From assembly GCF_019059575.1 (NCBI RefSeq), contig NW_024882908.1, positions 62,001-126,000 on the forward strand: 64,000 nt of DNA, read 5' to 3'. The translations under genes were made by a program, and so were the position numbers. Positions 48,882 through 61,745 of this stretch are shown one piece after another. The first letter of the stretch is position 1. Every line of letters starts with the position of its first letter. The DNA comes from Amphibalanus amphitrite (lineage: Eukaryota > Arthropoda > Thecostraca > Balanomorpha > Balanidae). The notes below the pieces were generated by a model that worked only from the letters and a program-made list of their open reading frames with translations, had not been told where the DNA came from and searched no databases.

Positions 48882-49850
48882 GCAGCAGGCGTCCCGATTG
48901 ACAGCAGCTATGATACAGAAATATGGGCGGCTGGCCGGCCGCTCGCCGGCTCCGGCCGCGTCCGCGAGCGGCTCGTTTGCCGTACTGCCGGAAAATCATT
49001 GGTAAAATTAGAGTTGCGTGACGACGGCAGCGGCGGCCGGGGGCGGGGAGGCGGAGCCAAGCTCCACCGACCCCGCCGCAGCGGCAGCGCTGCCCAGCTG
49101 AGGAGGTGGCGACGGTGGCGGCGGCCAGGCCAAACACTGCACACCGGGACGACGGGCCCGGCACCGAGTCAGTCGCAGATCTGCGAGAACCAGGCATACG
49201 CGATTTTTCTCAAGCTCTGACGCTGCATATTGTGCCCGATAAATGTCTGACGTTGCATATTGTGTCCGACTAATAACGCTGCTATCTGAAACGCACGCGT
49301 CTGTCAGAAAGGAGGGACTAAGAAAGATAAAAAATGCTGATCGTTGAACATCCAGATGACACCTGAAGTTGAATATCTCGACAGCAGTAAAATAGCCGGA
49401 ACAGGTTTTTTTCCTGTTCCGGAAACCATTACCAATCGTTGTGTGGGTATCTGTGATAGGTATCGTTGAAAGGGCGACTTTCAATCTCTTATGCAGAGAC
49501 AACCTCACAATCATTGCGTCCACCGATCGACGACACCGCTTGTCTGAGAAACCGGCTCCTAAAACCGCCCTCCTTGCACTGAAACATTGTCATTGTGTGT
49601 GTGAAGCTGCGAGTGTGAGACAGTTAAGAACATGAGTGCAATTGTATGTTTTTTGCCGAAGCGTTTTTGTAACCGTATACCTAAAGGAGTTTGCAATGGT
49701 TTCAATATTCTTGACGGCTCGAGGGCTAGGCTTTAGGTAGGTAGGTAGGTAATGTATGCGTGCGTACGCGCGCGACGGTAGTAGGTACAATAAAAGCAAT
49801 TTGTTTGCAGACCTTTATCTTGAGTACCCATTTTCGTCAGAATTTCCGAT
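48882..49850. other. upstream flank and probable promoter region of the TMTC2-like gene
   Basis: 48882-49150 is GC- and CpG-rich, as expected of a promoter-proximal island, and becomes AT-rich beyond 49200. No TATA box in a convincing position was identified. A 10-bp perfect hairpin lies at 49396-49422 and a short (TAGG)n run near 49735-49752. Confidence 0.4.
49396..49422. repeat. 10-bp perfect hairpin with T7 loop
   Basis: CCGGAACAGG (49396-49405) and its inverse CCTGTTCCGG (49413-49422) are separated by seven T. No known role. Confidence 0.85.
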
Positions 49851-49929
49851 ACCTATTTGAAGTGGAAATGGAAAAGAAGTGCGAAAAATATAAGGGGGTA
49901 AAAAATTACCATGGCTTCGAAATGCAAAT

Positions 49930-51020
<1,091 letters not shown>

Positions 51021-51409
51021 TATACTTGGGTTATAACTCAACATAAAAATAATTCGAATTGGAACTTAACCATCGCCAGGCCAGGGTCTTTTTCATAACG
51101 CGGACGGCCAGGGGGGGGGGGTACGAACCCCCCCTCCCGGCGATTGGCTCATATGGCACTTAGAAACACCAAATTTACAGGGTAGATGGGTCCATAGGAG
51201 ATCTCGCCCCTGTACGAATTTGGTTGCTCTAGGTTAATATTGGTTAACCCGCGTCGGGCCGGTGCTCCGAGATTCCGCGCCGGGCCGGGAGGTGGGGGTG
51301 CCTGAACACCCCATCCCCCTTCTAACTCAGCTCCTGGACCACATAGCGACACGCAGTAAGCGGCAATCGAAAGAACGTCCAAAATAAGGACGAAAACACT
51401 TCGGTCATT

Positions 51410-52832
51410 TTTTGGGTCAGGTCAAAGGTCAGGTCACCAGAGGTCACCAAAGGTAAAATGTTGACTATTTCAACATTTTGTAAACTGCCGACGGCTATCT
51501 CGGGAACCGATAGAGCTACAGCGCCGCGGAAAAACGCATTCGATAGCCCTTTTACAGGCCTTTTTTCTTAGTATTGTTCTCAGATTTGACATCAGGTCAA
51601 CGGTTAAGCCTTCAGGGAGCAAAAACTAAAAAAAAAACCGTGTTTGCGAAAAACGTTTTTTCGGCAATAACTTTTGACTCAAAAGAGCCAGGACATTACT
51701 TTTGCCAGCATCGTGTTTCTCTCGTCGAGACGCGTCGAATGAACTATAATTTGACCTTGAAAGGTCAACTTGAAAATTTGACTTCAGGTCAAGGTCATGA
51801 CCTGACCGGAAAAGGTCATGTTGCATATCAGTGATCCGCAACGTCGAGCCTAACACATCTAAGGCGTTTTCAGCGCTCTAGCACATCTCTATCAGAAGGT
51901 ATTAGCGAAAAACTGTTAGATTCTGTTCGTGACCTGAGATGATCTCGGGGACATAACGAGGGGTCACAGTTGCCATTTTCCGGTTCAGCGCACCTACATC
52001 TTGATGTTTGAGAGTGTCTAGAATAGCGTTCGTGCAAAACAGACGCTTTTCAATTTTCTTCTAATGACTTATAATGGAGAGGCCGCAAAATTGACCTGAC
52101 CTTAGGTCACCGATGTCAAAATTCCGAGATATACATTTTATAGATAATTTTGATCTAATCAATCGCTGAAAGTTTGAATACAATCGCTCAGTCGGTGTAG
52201 CTATGACGAGCATTCTTATTTTTTTCTGAGGTGAGGTCACTTGGCGTGACCTGGTGACCTGACCTAAGGCGACCTGGGTCTGAAATTAAAATAGGTCAAA
52301 AGTTTTTCGCTTTTAACTTTTGATCTAATTAAGATAGAGCAAAAAGAAAAGCACCAGTGAACTCAGCACGTCAGTGCACACTGCACATCGAATGGTATAC
52401 TTTGTTACCAATTTGAGTGAACTTAAAATTTTCGTAATTTTTAAGTGATCTGAAATTAACTAATTGAGTTCAAGTTAACCAAATTGCATCATATCGCATA
52501 TAATTCGATTTGGCTGATCAAAAGGAACACAATGATACCATTTTTGAAGCTCTATGCCTCATTGTGTGCCAAGTTACTGGCAAAAACGTAGTTTGACCTC
52601 ATTTGACCTCAGATGACCCGACCTAAGTGTTTTTTTCAGCAAGAAAACACCGAATTCATCTGCAATTGAGCTAAAACAACACCAAAACGTTGAAATGAAG
52701 CATGTTTTTTACAATTTGAGCTATTCGGACAAATTTTCTTAGAAATTGTCGTGACCTCCAGATGACCTCAGGTCACCCGAACTTGGAAAACCTGGATGTA
52801 GGTTATACAACTCGGTGAGCTTAGCATATATA
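51410..52832. repeat. AGGTCA-rich repeat segment, left part
   Basis: Dense TGACCT/AGGTCA words in both orientations. CATCGAATGGTATACTTT (52387-52404) also occurs in the centre of the element at 4565-6460 (near 5288), and both are followed by a relative of GCATATNATTCGATT about 100 bp on. So the two are copies of one repeat family. It is interrupted at 52833 by the palindrome-array element and appears to resume at 61746. Confidence 0.55.
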
Positions 52833-53023
52833 TGTTACAGACCGTATGAAAACCCAGTCCGTTTGCAAACGGCCTGGCCCAGTCAGGCCGTTTGAAAACG
52901 GCCTGAAAAAGCCGGCCGTTTGCAAACCGCCTGAAATATCAGGCCGTATGAAAACGGCCTAGGCAGTTTGAAACGGCCTAGACAGTTTGAAAACGGCCTA
53001 GTCAGTTTTCAAACGGTCTAGCG
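52833..53023. repeat. palindrome array, left arm
   Basis: About seven units of AGGCCGTTTGMAAACGGCCT and variants, spaced about 25-32 bp. Each unit can form a short hairpin. Confidence 0.85.
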
Positions 53024-53395
53024 AAGTACAACACCCTATGAAGATAACTTAATGGATCCAGGTTGGTCGATGATCAGGTTGTATCCATGAATGCTTGCGC
53101 ATTCTGCCGAATGACTCGTCTGTCGAACATTTTCTTACTGTGCAGATGCTCGGCCCGGCCGTTTTCCCGACAATACTACTATATAATAATACAATTTCTC
53201 GGTCCACCTGTTTATCGGCCATCCAGTTGATGGAGCCTGGTGAAGCGACCACAGGCAGTACATAGGGCGACGTAAACAAAGTGTTGCTGATGCACTTCTG
53301 CTTTTTGTTTGGGGGTGCCGTTTCGTATTAATTGGTGTGTGGGGGAGGGGAGGGGGAGGGAAAACTTGAGGCCCCGCTTGGAGGGGAAAAGAGCC

Positions 53396-53449
53396 GAATC
53401 CTGAATATAACCTTCTCCCGTATAGGGGAGAAGGTTATATTCAGGATTC
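53396..53449. other. perfect 24-bp inverted repeat with 6-nt loop
   Basis: 53396-53419 (starting GAATCCTGAATATAACC) is the exact inverse of 53426-53449, with loop GTATAG. Perfect pairing in otherwise diverged repeat DNA implies recent origin or selection. No gene surrounds it. Confidence 0.9.
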
Positions 53450-54179
53450 TGCTCGAACGGACCTTTCGCTTTTTCGCGAATAACTCGCGTAAAAAGCGGC
53501 AAATCGCGATGAAACTATCAGTACCCTCGAGTTGATCAATTCTACACCTACCCTGACAATTTCATGACCCTGACCCTAATGACCTTTAACCTGTGACCTA
53601 CTTTTCGAGACCATGTTTGCCCGGAATCGCGATTCGGCATATGTCGGCTCGCATTAGCCGGCGTTTGCAGTCTTTTCGTGGTTTCAAGCGTTCAAACATG
53701 GGATATGATGTTGCTCCCATGCATTAGGGTGGGTGTCAAGGTCACCGGAAGGTCAGGTCAGGTCATTGACCTTTGATGACCTCGGTTCACTTTTTCGAGT
53801 TTTACATGTTTCTAGGCTAGTCTTTTTTTTAGCTGAATTCGAGTTTAGCAACCATTTGAACATTTACGAAGCAGTTTTAGTTCGTAACATGTTACGAAGC
53901 TGTCAGAGGCGGTTGCCACCTACTACGAATACCCGGCAAAACCCTTACTGATTGACCTGACTTGACCTGACCCGACCTGGCCTAAATGCATGAAACATCA
54001 TCTATGATCATAACTAACATGATGTTCGTGATCAGCATCCCCGAAAAACCCCATAGCAGCCACCCTTTACGACGTTCTAACAGGTCACGATTTTCCAGAC
54101 TTTTGGCTCCTTGACCTAGCCTGCAGAAGGTCAACCGATGACCTAGAACCTTAAAATTGGGTATCATCAGCTTCCTCTC

Positions 54180-55974
54180 GGGGCATTCCACGCCAAATCG
54201 AACAAAAATCGGCTGTTTTGCACCTTACCATCAGCGATTTCATTATAAATTTGTGAGCGAGTTCCTGTGTGGCCCCGGACATTACATTGATGTTTTTTGC
54301 ACATTTTGACCACAGGTCTTCTAAATATAGGGCATCAAATTTTTACAAAATGTTGCATCTTTATATTTTTGAACGACCATAACTTTGGTTGTACTTGTTT
54401 GATTTGAATGAAATAAACCTTACTGTTTAGGTAATTTCTTAAGAATTTGTTTAGAATTGCACCTACTTAAATATATGACCTTGAAATTTGCTTAACTCTG
54501 TTCTTAAGCACAAATATTGAAATAGCAAAAAACACGTCACCTTCGATTTGGCTCATTTTCATATATTTTATTGCCTAACATATTCTTAACAACCTGTGAA
54601 AAAATTAGAGTGGGCCATTCATAAGTTTTGAAGAAAATTGCACATATGCAAACGTATGTTAGCACGCGCAGTGGAGGGGGAAGAGCGAATTTCGCCCACC
54701 CCTCCTGTTGTTCGCCAATATCTCATAAGATTAATGCGAAATTAATTATGGCTACCTGTCAAGAATTGAATTGGACATCTCATCGTGCAAGCAATAAGAA
54801 AATCGGTTCACAACTGTTCTAGTAATAGCGGTGTAAAGTGAACATCCTGTCGCCGCAGCGACGCGGCGACTCGGCAGCCGGCGCCGACCGCTACGCGCCG
54901 CCTGAATTGTAGACTGTGCCGGGACGGAACGGAACGGTTCCGTCTTTACATCGCGCTCCCTACCGCTGATTACGTTCGATTCGCGTCAAATTTTGTGAGA
55001 AGACTAAGAAAGGTACAGGCAATCTTATGGTGAAAAAATTTTGAAAATCGATAGGTAAACAATTGAAATATGAACGTGTAAACATAAAATTGTGATTGCT
55101 GCGTTTCCCGCATCGGCCGAGCCCGCCTCAGCCGGCGACATGTTACTCTTAGCAGGCCTCTAACTGCCATATTTATTATTGGATTAACTAGAAATTCACC
55201 ATACATACTAAAAATGTATGTTCTTTCGTATAGTGAAGATCAATAGACGTGAAGATATCGTTGCGTGATAATGTTTTCGTTGAATTTACTTCATGATGCA
55301 TTTCCACACGGCTCAAAATTCACCGCGAAATACCGTTTGCCTGAGACACTTTTACTATGGAACGTGAATGCTTGACTACGATGACTATGCATTTCCATTC
55401 TCGCAGGGTTTGGGATATCACTAATCAGCAGTCATTCATTTCAGAAAGTGTACACAAGCAAGCATGCCTTGACTCTGTCTTTCAAGGTCACGCGCGGTTG
55501 CGTGATGTTGATGCATGAAAACGGCGTTTGCCGCGAAAGTTATGAATGGCCCACTCCAATTTTTTCACAGATGGTTAGGAACATTGTGACGGACATAATA
55601 TGTAAAAATTACCCGAATCGAAGGTGACGTGTTTTTTGCTATTTAAATTTTTCTGTTTTAATTCAAGGTCAAATGCATTTCAAGGTCACTTCAATTTAAT
55701 TTTATAATTAAAAATCAAAGCCTTATCAATTGCCTATAAGACCCTGTTAATATCATTTTGATACCAGAAAAGGAACCAGAGTTATAGCCATTTAAAAAAT
55801 TGATGTGTGGCATTTTTCGCTATATTCGATGACCTATATCTCAGCGATACGTTATCAAATTTCGAAAATATTATACGTAACTCAGTTTTGAACCATGCCC
55901 AGTCTGCCTACAAATTTTCAGAAAAATCGAAGGGGATGACGGATTTCGGTGTTTGATTTGACGTGGAATGCCCC
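54180..55974. mobile_element. long-inverted-repeat DNA transposon, non-autonomous (element FB2), TSD TCTC
   Basis: The ends are GGGGCATTCCACGCCAAATC and the near-inverse of it. The arms, about 54180-54630 and 55540-55974, pair over most of 440 bp, including a perfect 25-bp match whose core is AAAAACACGTCACCTTCGAT (near 54527 and 55616). TCTC flanks both ends (54176-54179, 55975-55978). The first 13 bases equal those of the element at 4565, but the arms otherwise differ. It is the same type but another family. The centre (54640-55530) has no transposase-like ORF. Confidence 0.85.
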
Positions 55975-56241
55975 TCTCGTCACGGGCAGCACGCTCGTTT
56001 TTTTCAGCGAAGCTCTAGCTCAATCAGGGGCGAAACGGCAAGGGGGCCCATATACGTTCGCGGCTGGAAAAACACCAGTACGGACGAGGGATAAACGATA
56101 GAGGGTTTAGTCGGAGTAGAACCAAGACAAATTAAGGTAGGGGTTATGGTAGTGTTATATGAAAACTTCATCATATCCCGGTCCTCACCGCGCCCGGTCG
56201 ACCGCCGGCGGCTGGCCGGTGCAGTGACGTACGCCGGCAAA

Positions 56242-57627
56242 TCTATACTACTATTTGAACAGGATCCATCTGTCTGTCTGTTTGTCCGCCACGCCGTGTA
56301 GTGGGTTCAATTTAGCCGGCCTACAGGGCAGACGGTATATCGTAGGGGGTTGAAATTTGCACACCTTCTAGGTGACAGAGCGGGTCAGCGCCTTTTCTAG
56401 GTTTCGGCTCGCTGGGGTGTATGGTTCGCGCGTGGGGCGCGCTGGAAGAACGCCAATGGAATTTTGATCGGTTCGTAGATCTTCATTGAGAGCCGGGGTC
56501 GACAAACTTTGTGAGCTAAATGCATGCCGATCGGCGGCGAGTGCCTCGCATTGGCGGATGGGCAAGTTTTAATTTGAATAAATAGTGGCGAGAGAATGTG
56601 TTGATTTTCGTTCAATGGGAAGGGTTTGTGATACAAGTATAAAAACGCACCGCGTTTGCCGCAATGCGTCACATTGGTCACAAGGCTCCATCTTCGTCGT
56701 AAATCGCACAGTTTTGTCAAATATGGTCCGATAAGGGTACAATTTGGTGCCAAGATGCATGCTTAATCGCCGGGTGAAAGTGCGCCGTATTTGCCGCAAT
56801 GCGCAACATTTGTCACAATGCGCCATTTCCGACCAATAAGATTAAGCGTAATGGAATGGCACGAATAGGAGAAGGGATAGAATAACTATTAAAGCCCGAT
56901 TAAAAAAAAAAAAATTTGATCAAATTTTTATGTGACCTGACATGACCCAGTGGTAGGTAGTGGTAGTGGTAGTGGTAGGGGTAGTGGTAGGGGTAGGGTA
57001 GAGGTAGGGGTAGGAGTAGGGGTAGGGTAGTGGTAGTGGTAGGAGTAGTGGTAGGAGTAGTGGTAGGGGTAGGTGTAGTGGTAGGGGTAGTAGTAGGGGT
57101 AGTGGTAGTGGTAGTGGTAGGGGTAGTAGTAGGGGTAGGGGTAGTGGTAGGGGTAGGAGTATGGGTAGTAGTAGTGGTAGGGGTAGGGGTAGTGGTAGTG
57201 GTAGTGGTAGTGGTAGGGGTAGGGGTAGGGGTAGTGGTAGGGGTAGTGGTAGGGGGTAGTGGTAGGAGTAGTGGTAGGGGTAGGGGTAGTGGTAGGGGTA
57301 GTGGTAGTGGTAGGGGTAGGGGTAGTGGTGGAGGCAAAAGTAGAACAGTGGCCCGGGCTGATCCCATCGGACGAGAGGTGACCTAGGTGACCTGGCCTGA
57401 CCCAAAGTGACCGGGGCTGACCCCTTTGACCCGACTTGACCCCGTACCACCCCACTTTCATCCAACGAAGCCCTCAGAACAGTTCTTTTTTAATTATCTT
57501 CACATTTCCGTCCATATCTATGCTTCTAGCCAACACATCGATTTGAATCGAACACCATTCGAAAGCAAATTGGCTGGTGCCGCAATTGTTTCCTACCACG
57601 CAGCAAAGCAAGTGGCGCAGCCGCTTG
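56242..57627 (+). mobile_element. minisatellite-bearing unit, copy 1 of 3
   Basis: 1386 bp. It begins TCTATACTACTATTTGAACA, followed by a stretch with GGCAGACGGTATATCG. The middle holds MITE-like text with repeated CGCATTTGCCGCAATGCG-type words, then the GGTAGT/GGTAGG array (about 56952-57330), a segment rich in TGACC words, and a terminal imperfect hairpin CAAGTGGCGCAGCCGCTTG (57609-57627). A hairpin end, an internal minisatellite and head-to-tail copies recall Helentron-type non-autonomous elements (DINE/HINE); this is inference. Confidence 0.6.
56952..57330 (+). repeat. GGTAGT/GGTAGG hexamer minisatellite, copy 1
   Basis: About 380 bp of GGTAGT and GGTAGG hexamers in irregular order. Val-Gly or Thr-Pro open frames across it are artefacts. 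Confidence 0.95.
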
Positions 57628-58866
57628 TCTATACTACTATTTGAACAGGATCCATCTGTCTGTCTGTTTGTCCGCCACGCCGTGTAGTGGGTTCAATTTA
57701 GCCGGCCTACAGGGCAGACGGTATACCGTAGGGGGTTGAAATTTGCACACCTTCTAGGTGACAGAGCGGGTCAGCGCCTTTTCTAGGTTCCGACTAGCTG
57801 GGGTGCACGGCTCGCGCGTGGGGCGCGCTGGAAGAACGCCAATGAAATTTTGATCGGTTCGTAGATCTTCATTGAGAGCCGGGGTCGACAAACTTTGGGG
57901 ACTAAATGCATGCCGATCGGCGGCGAGTACCTCGCATTGGCGGATGGGCAAGTTTTAATTTGAATAAAAAGTGGCGAAAAAATGTGTTGACTGTCGCTAA
58001 ATGGGTACAGTTTGTGATGGAATTTACAAATGCACCGCGTTTGCCGCGAGGCGTCACATTGGTCACAAGGCGTCATTTTTGCCGCAAATCGCACAGTTTT
58101 GTCAAATATGGTCCGATATGGGTGCAATTTGATGCAAAGATGCATGATCAATCACCAGGTGAAAATGCGCCACGTTTGCCGCAATGCGCCACATTTGTCA
58201 CAAAGCGCCATTTCCGACAAATACGATTAAGGGCAATGGAATGGCACGAATTATTCTGTGATCTGACATGACCCAGCGGTGTTGGTAGGGGTAGGGGTAG
58301 GGGTAGGGGTAGTGGTAGGGGTAGTGTAGTGGTAGGGGTAGGGGTAGGGGTAGTGGTAGGAGTAGTAGTAGGGGTAGGGGTAGTGGTAGGGGTAGTAGTA
58401 GGGGTAGTGGTAGGGGTAGGAGTATGGGTAGTAGTAGTGGTAGGGGTAGATGTAGTGGTAGGGGTAGGGGTAGGGGTAGTGGTAGTGGTAGTGGTAGTGG
58501 TAGTGGAAGGGGTAGGGGTAGGGGTAGGGGTAGGGGTAGGGGTAGGGGTAGTGGTAGGGGTAGTGGTGGAGGCAAAAGCAGAACAGTGGCCCGGGCTGAT
58601 CCCAGCGGACGAGAGGTGACCATGTGACCTGGCCTGACCCAAAGTGACCGGGGCTGACCCCTTTGACCCGTCTTGACCCCGTATCACCCAAATTTCATCC
58701 AACAACGCCCTCAGAACAGTTCTTTTTTTAAATTCTCTTCACATTTCCGTCCATATCTATGCTTCTAGACGACACATCGACATGAATCAAACACCAATCG
58801 AAAGCAAATTGGCTGGTGCCGCAATTTTCTCCTACCACGCAGCAAAGCAAGTGGCGCAGCCGCTTG
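57628..58866 (+). mobile_element. minisatellite-bearing unit, copy 2 of 3
   Basis: 1239 bp, same order as copy 1 and highly similar outside the array. The shorter length is mostly due to the shorter minisatellite (about 58279-58568). The terminal hairpin CAAGTGGCGCAGCCGCTTG is at 58848-58866. Confidence 0.65.
58279..58568 (+). repeat. GGTAGT/GGTAGG hexamer minisatellite, copy 2
   Basis: About 290 bp of the same hexamers, with a different order of variants from copies 1 and 3. Confidence 0.95.
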
Positions 58867-60263
58867 TCTATCTTACTATTTGAACACGATCCATCTGTCT
58901 GTTTGTTTGTTTGTTTGTCCGCCACGCCGTGTAGTGGGTTCAATTTAGCCGGCCTACAGGGCAGACGGTATATCGTAGGGGGTTGAAATTTGCACACCTT
59001 ATAGGTGACAGAGCGGGTCAGTGCCTTTTATAGGTTCCGACTCGCTGGGGTGCACGGTTCGCGCGTGGGGCGCGCCGGAAGAACGCCAATGAAATTTTGA
59101 TCGGTTCTTATATCTTCATTGAGAGCCGGGGTCGACAAACTTTGTGAGCTAAATGCATGCCGATCGGTGGCGGGTGCCTCGCATTGGCGGATGGGCAAGT
59201 TTTAATTTGAATAAAAAGTGGCGAGAGAATGTGTTGATTTTCGTTCAATGGGAAGAGTTTGTGATAGAAGTATAAAAACGCACCGCGTTTGCCGCAATGC
59301 GTCACATTGGTCACAAGGCGCCATTTTTGCCGCAGCTCGCACAGTTTTGTCAAATATGGCCCGATAAAGGTACAATTTGGTGCCAAGATGCATGCTCAAT
59401 CGCCGGGTGAAAATGCGCCGCGTTTGTCGCAATGCGCCACATATGCCGCAAGGCGTCATTTCCGACAAATACGATTAAACGTAATGGAATGGCACGAATA
59501 GGGGCAGGGCTGGGAACACTTTAAGTCTGATATTTTAGTACTGATTGGATCCAATTATTCTGTGACTTGACATGACCCAACGGTGTTGGTAGGGGTAGGG
59601 GTAGCGGTAGGGGTAGGGTAGGGGTAGGGGTAGTGGTAGGAGTAGTAGTAGGGGTAGTGGTAGGGGTAGTGGTAGGGGTAGTGGTAGGGGTAGTAGTAGG
59701 GGTAGTGGTAGGGGTAGTGGTAGGGGTAGTGGTAGAGGTAGTGGTAGTGGTAGGGGTAGTAGTAGTGGTAGGGGTGGTGGTAGGGGTAGTGGTAGGGGTA
59801 GGAGTATGTGTAGTAGTAGTGGTAGGGGTAGGGGTAGATGTAGTGGTAGGGGTAGGGGTAGTGGTAGGTAGGGGTAGTGGTAGTGGTAGGGGTAGTGGTA
59901 GTGGTAGGGGTAGGGGTAGTGGTAGGGGTAGTGGTAGGGGTAGTGGTAGGGGTAGGGGTAGTGGTGGAGGCAAAAGCAGAACAGTGGCCCGGGCTGATCC
60001 CAGCGGACGAGAGGTGACCTATGTGACCTGGCCTGACCCAAAGTGACCAGGGCTGACCCCTTTGACCCGTCTTGACCCCGTATCACCCAAATTTCATCAA
60101 ACAACGCCCTCAGAACAGTTCTTTTTTAATTCTCTTCACATTTCCGTCCATATCTATGCTTCTAGACGACACATCGATTTGAAACGAACACCATTCGAAA
60201 GCAAATTGGCTGGTGCCGCAATTTTTTCCTACCACGCAGCAAAGCAAGTGGCGCAGCCGCTTG
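58867..60263 (+). mobile_element. minisatellite-bearing unit, copy 3 of 3
   Basis: 1397 bp, same order as copies 1 and 2. The minisatellite is at about 59588-59965 and the terminal hairpin at 60245-60263. The tetranucleotide TGTT is expanded near 58900 relative to copies 1 and 2. Confidence 0.65.
59588..59965 (+). repeat. GGTAGT/GGTAGG hexamer minisatellite, copy 3
   Basis: About 380 bp of the same hexamers, ending in the shared GGTGGAGGCAAAAGCAGAAC junction seen in all three copies. Confidence 0.95.
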
Positions 60264-60700
60264 TCTATATTACTATTTGAGGAGGGTGCGTCTGTCCGTT
60301 ACCGAGGTCCCGACTCGGTGGTGCTTTGCGTGGACTACAGGCCAGACCGTTGCACCTAGCCCAATGAAATTTGCACAACTTATAGATCAAGGATGCGCGA
60401 CGTGCCTTTGAGGGGTCTCAGCTCGATCGGATTGGTAGCGAGCGCGTGGCACGTGCTCAAAAAGTGCAAATTCGCGTCATAGACTTTACATGTATAAATC
60501 GGCGTGCGAAATCGGGCGAAAACGGTTAATTTTGGCCGACACGGGTCCAGTTCCCGTGCAATATCTTGGTGACCAGGGGTCCGACCGGCACGGGGAAAAC
60601 AGCATCGTGTACAGAATTGAACGGGCTATTGAATGGTGTGCAATGCAGAGGATAGCACGCGCCACGTGCACCGGAGAGGGCACTTTTATTTGAAAAATTG
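60264..60700 (+). mobile_element. diverged start of a related unit
   Basis: It begins TCTATATTACTATTTGAGGA directly after copy 3. It repeats the order of the other unit starts (CTACAGGCCAGACCG, then GAAATTTGCACAACTTATAG) with many substitutions. It has no minisatellite. The right limit is approximate. Confidence 0.5.
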
Positions 60701-61509
60701 CGGTTTTTGAGGGATTTTGGAATTAATTTTATTTTTAGGTGACCGTTAAATGGAGCGAGTTGAATCAACGCCTATTTGCAAGAGAAAGGTACCGCCTCTC
60801 ATATAAAAATTGTGAAAAGCTGATTGATCCAAATCAAGCTGCTGCAAATCACAGGAGAAAATGGCGTTTGTCAATTTTGTGCCACTTTATTAATCACACG
60901 GGGTTTGCTGCATAACCTGATACCTTTGGCAATTGAATATGGTACCATTGGATAGAGCATTCAATTCTGTCCAATATTCACTCTTCATTTTTGCATGATT
61001 AGCAACAGTATCCTTAAAAATGTAAATGTTCCAAACCATTACATTATCATTTTTAGCGAAATTCATCGATGGCCCTCAAAAGACTTCACGCCAGTTTTCG
61101 AATCATTCTAAAGTAGAACGCATGATAATACGACACGGGCACCTCGATGCGATGTATCTTTTTGTTTTCTTACAAAATGCTTGGCCGTCAAAAAGCAATC
61201 GAACGAAATGGATATCTACCAACCAAATCGACACAGACCAACCCAATACCCACGGGTTAAAAAATCCCCCCTTCGCGTTGCGGAGCACGCGGGTAACCCT
61301 AGTACTTGACCATTGCGGTGGAAGGCGAAACTTTGAAGTCAGGGGGAAGCCCTGGGCGACCGGGCGCTATACGGGCCGGGCCTCGGTTCTGCTAATCTCT
61401 TCCTGACCAGGATTTCATGTTGCCATGTAATGTCATGAAACGGTCGTGCTTCAACAAACTCAACATTGTCCAGCTATAACTTCATGCAGATCAGATTGTT
61501 TCCAAAGTG

Positions 61510-61745
61510 CCTAGACCGTTTGCAAACGGCCTGGTGTCTCGAAAGCTGTCATACGGCCTAGACGGTTTCGAAACGGCCTGAAATTTCAGGCGGTTTGCAT
61601 ACAGCCTGAAATTTCAGCCCGTATTCAAACGGCCTGACTTTTCAGTCCGTTTGCATACTGACTGGGCTGTCCAGGCCGTTTTCAAACGGCCTGAATCGGA
61701 CCAGGCCGTTTGCAAACGGACTGAGTTTTCATACGGCCTGTAACA
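61510..61745. repeat. palindrome array, right arm
   Basis: About eight units of AGGCCGTTTNMAAACGGCCT and variants, inverted relative to the array at 52833-53023. Confidence 0.85.

Larger units (their letters stand above)
52833..61745. mobile_element. 8.9-kb interval bounded by inverted palindrome arrays, TSD TATA (candidate DNA transposon)
   Basis: The left end TGTTACAGACCGTATGAAAA and the right end are inverted copies for about 50 bp with few differences. The match continues, with indels, through 190-240 bp (52833-53023; 61510-61745). Both arms are arrays of small palindromes such as AGGCCGTTTGAAAACGGCCT. TATA lies just outside both ends (52829-52832, 61746-61749). The inside is a nest of other repeats, and no transposase ORF was recognised. 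The TGTTA start and 4-bp duplication recall Ginger-type elements, but that is only a similarity. Confidence 0.6.

Noticed and set aside
48853..49197. A 114-codon minus-strand frame upstream of exon 1
   Set aside because: GC-rich, in a different frame from the TMTC2 start, no domain, and in the likely promoter region.
56900..57465. Thr-Pro, Leu-Pro and Val-Gly repeat proteins (also at 58148-58705 and 59521-60104)
   Set aside because: Translations of the GGTAGT/GGTAGG minisatellite; no codon bias or flanking coding sequence.
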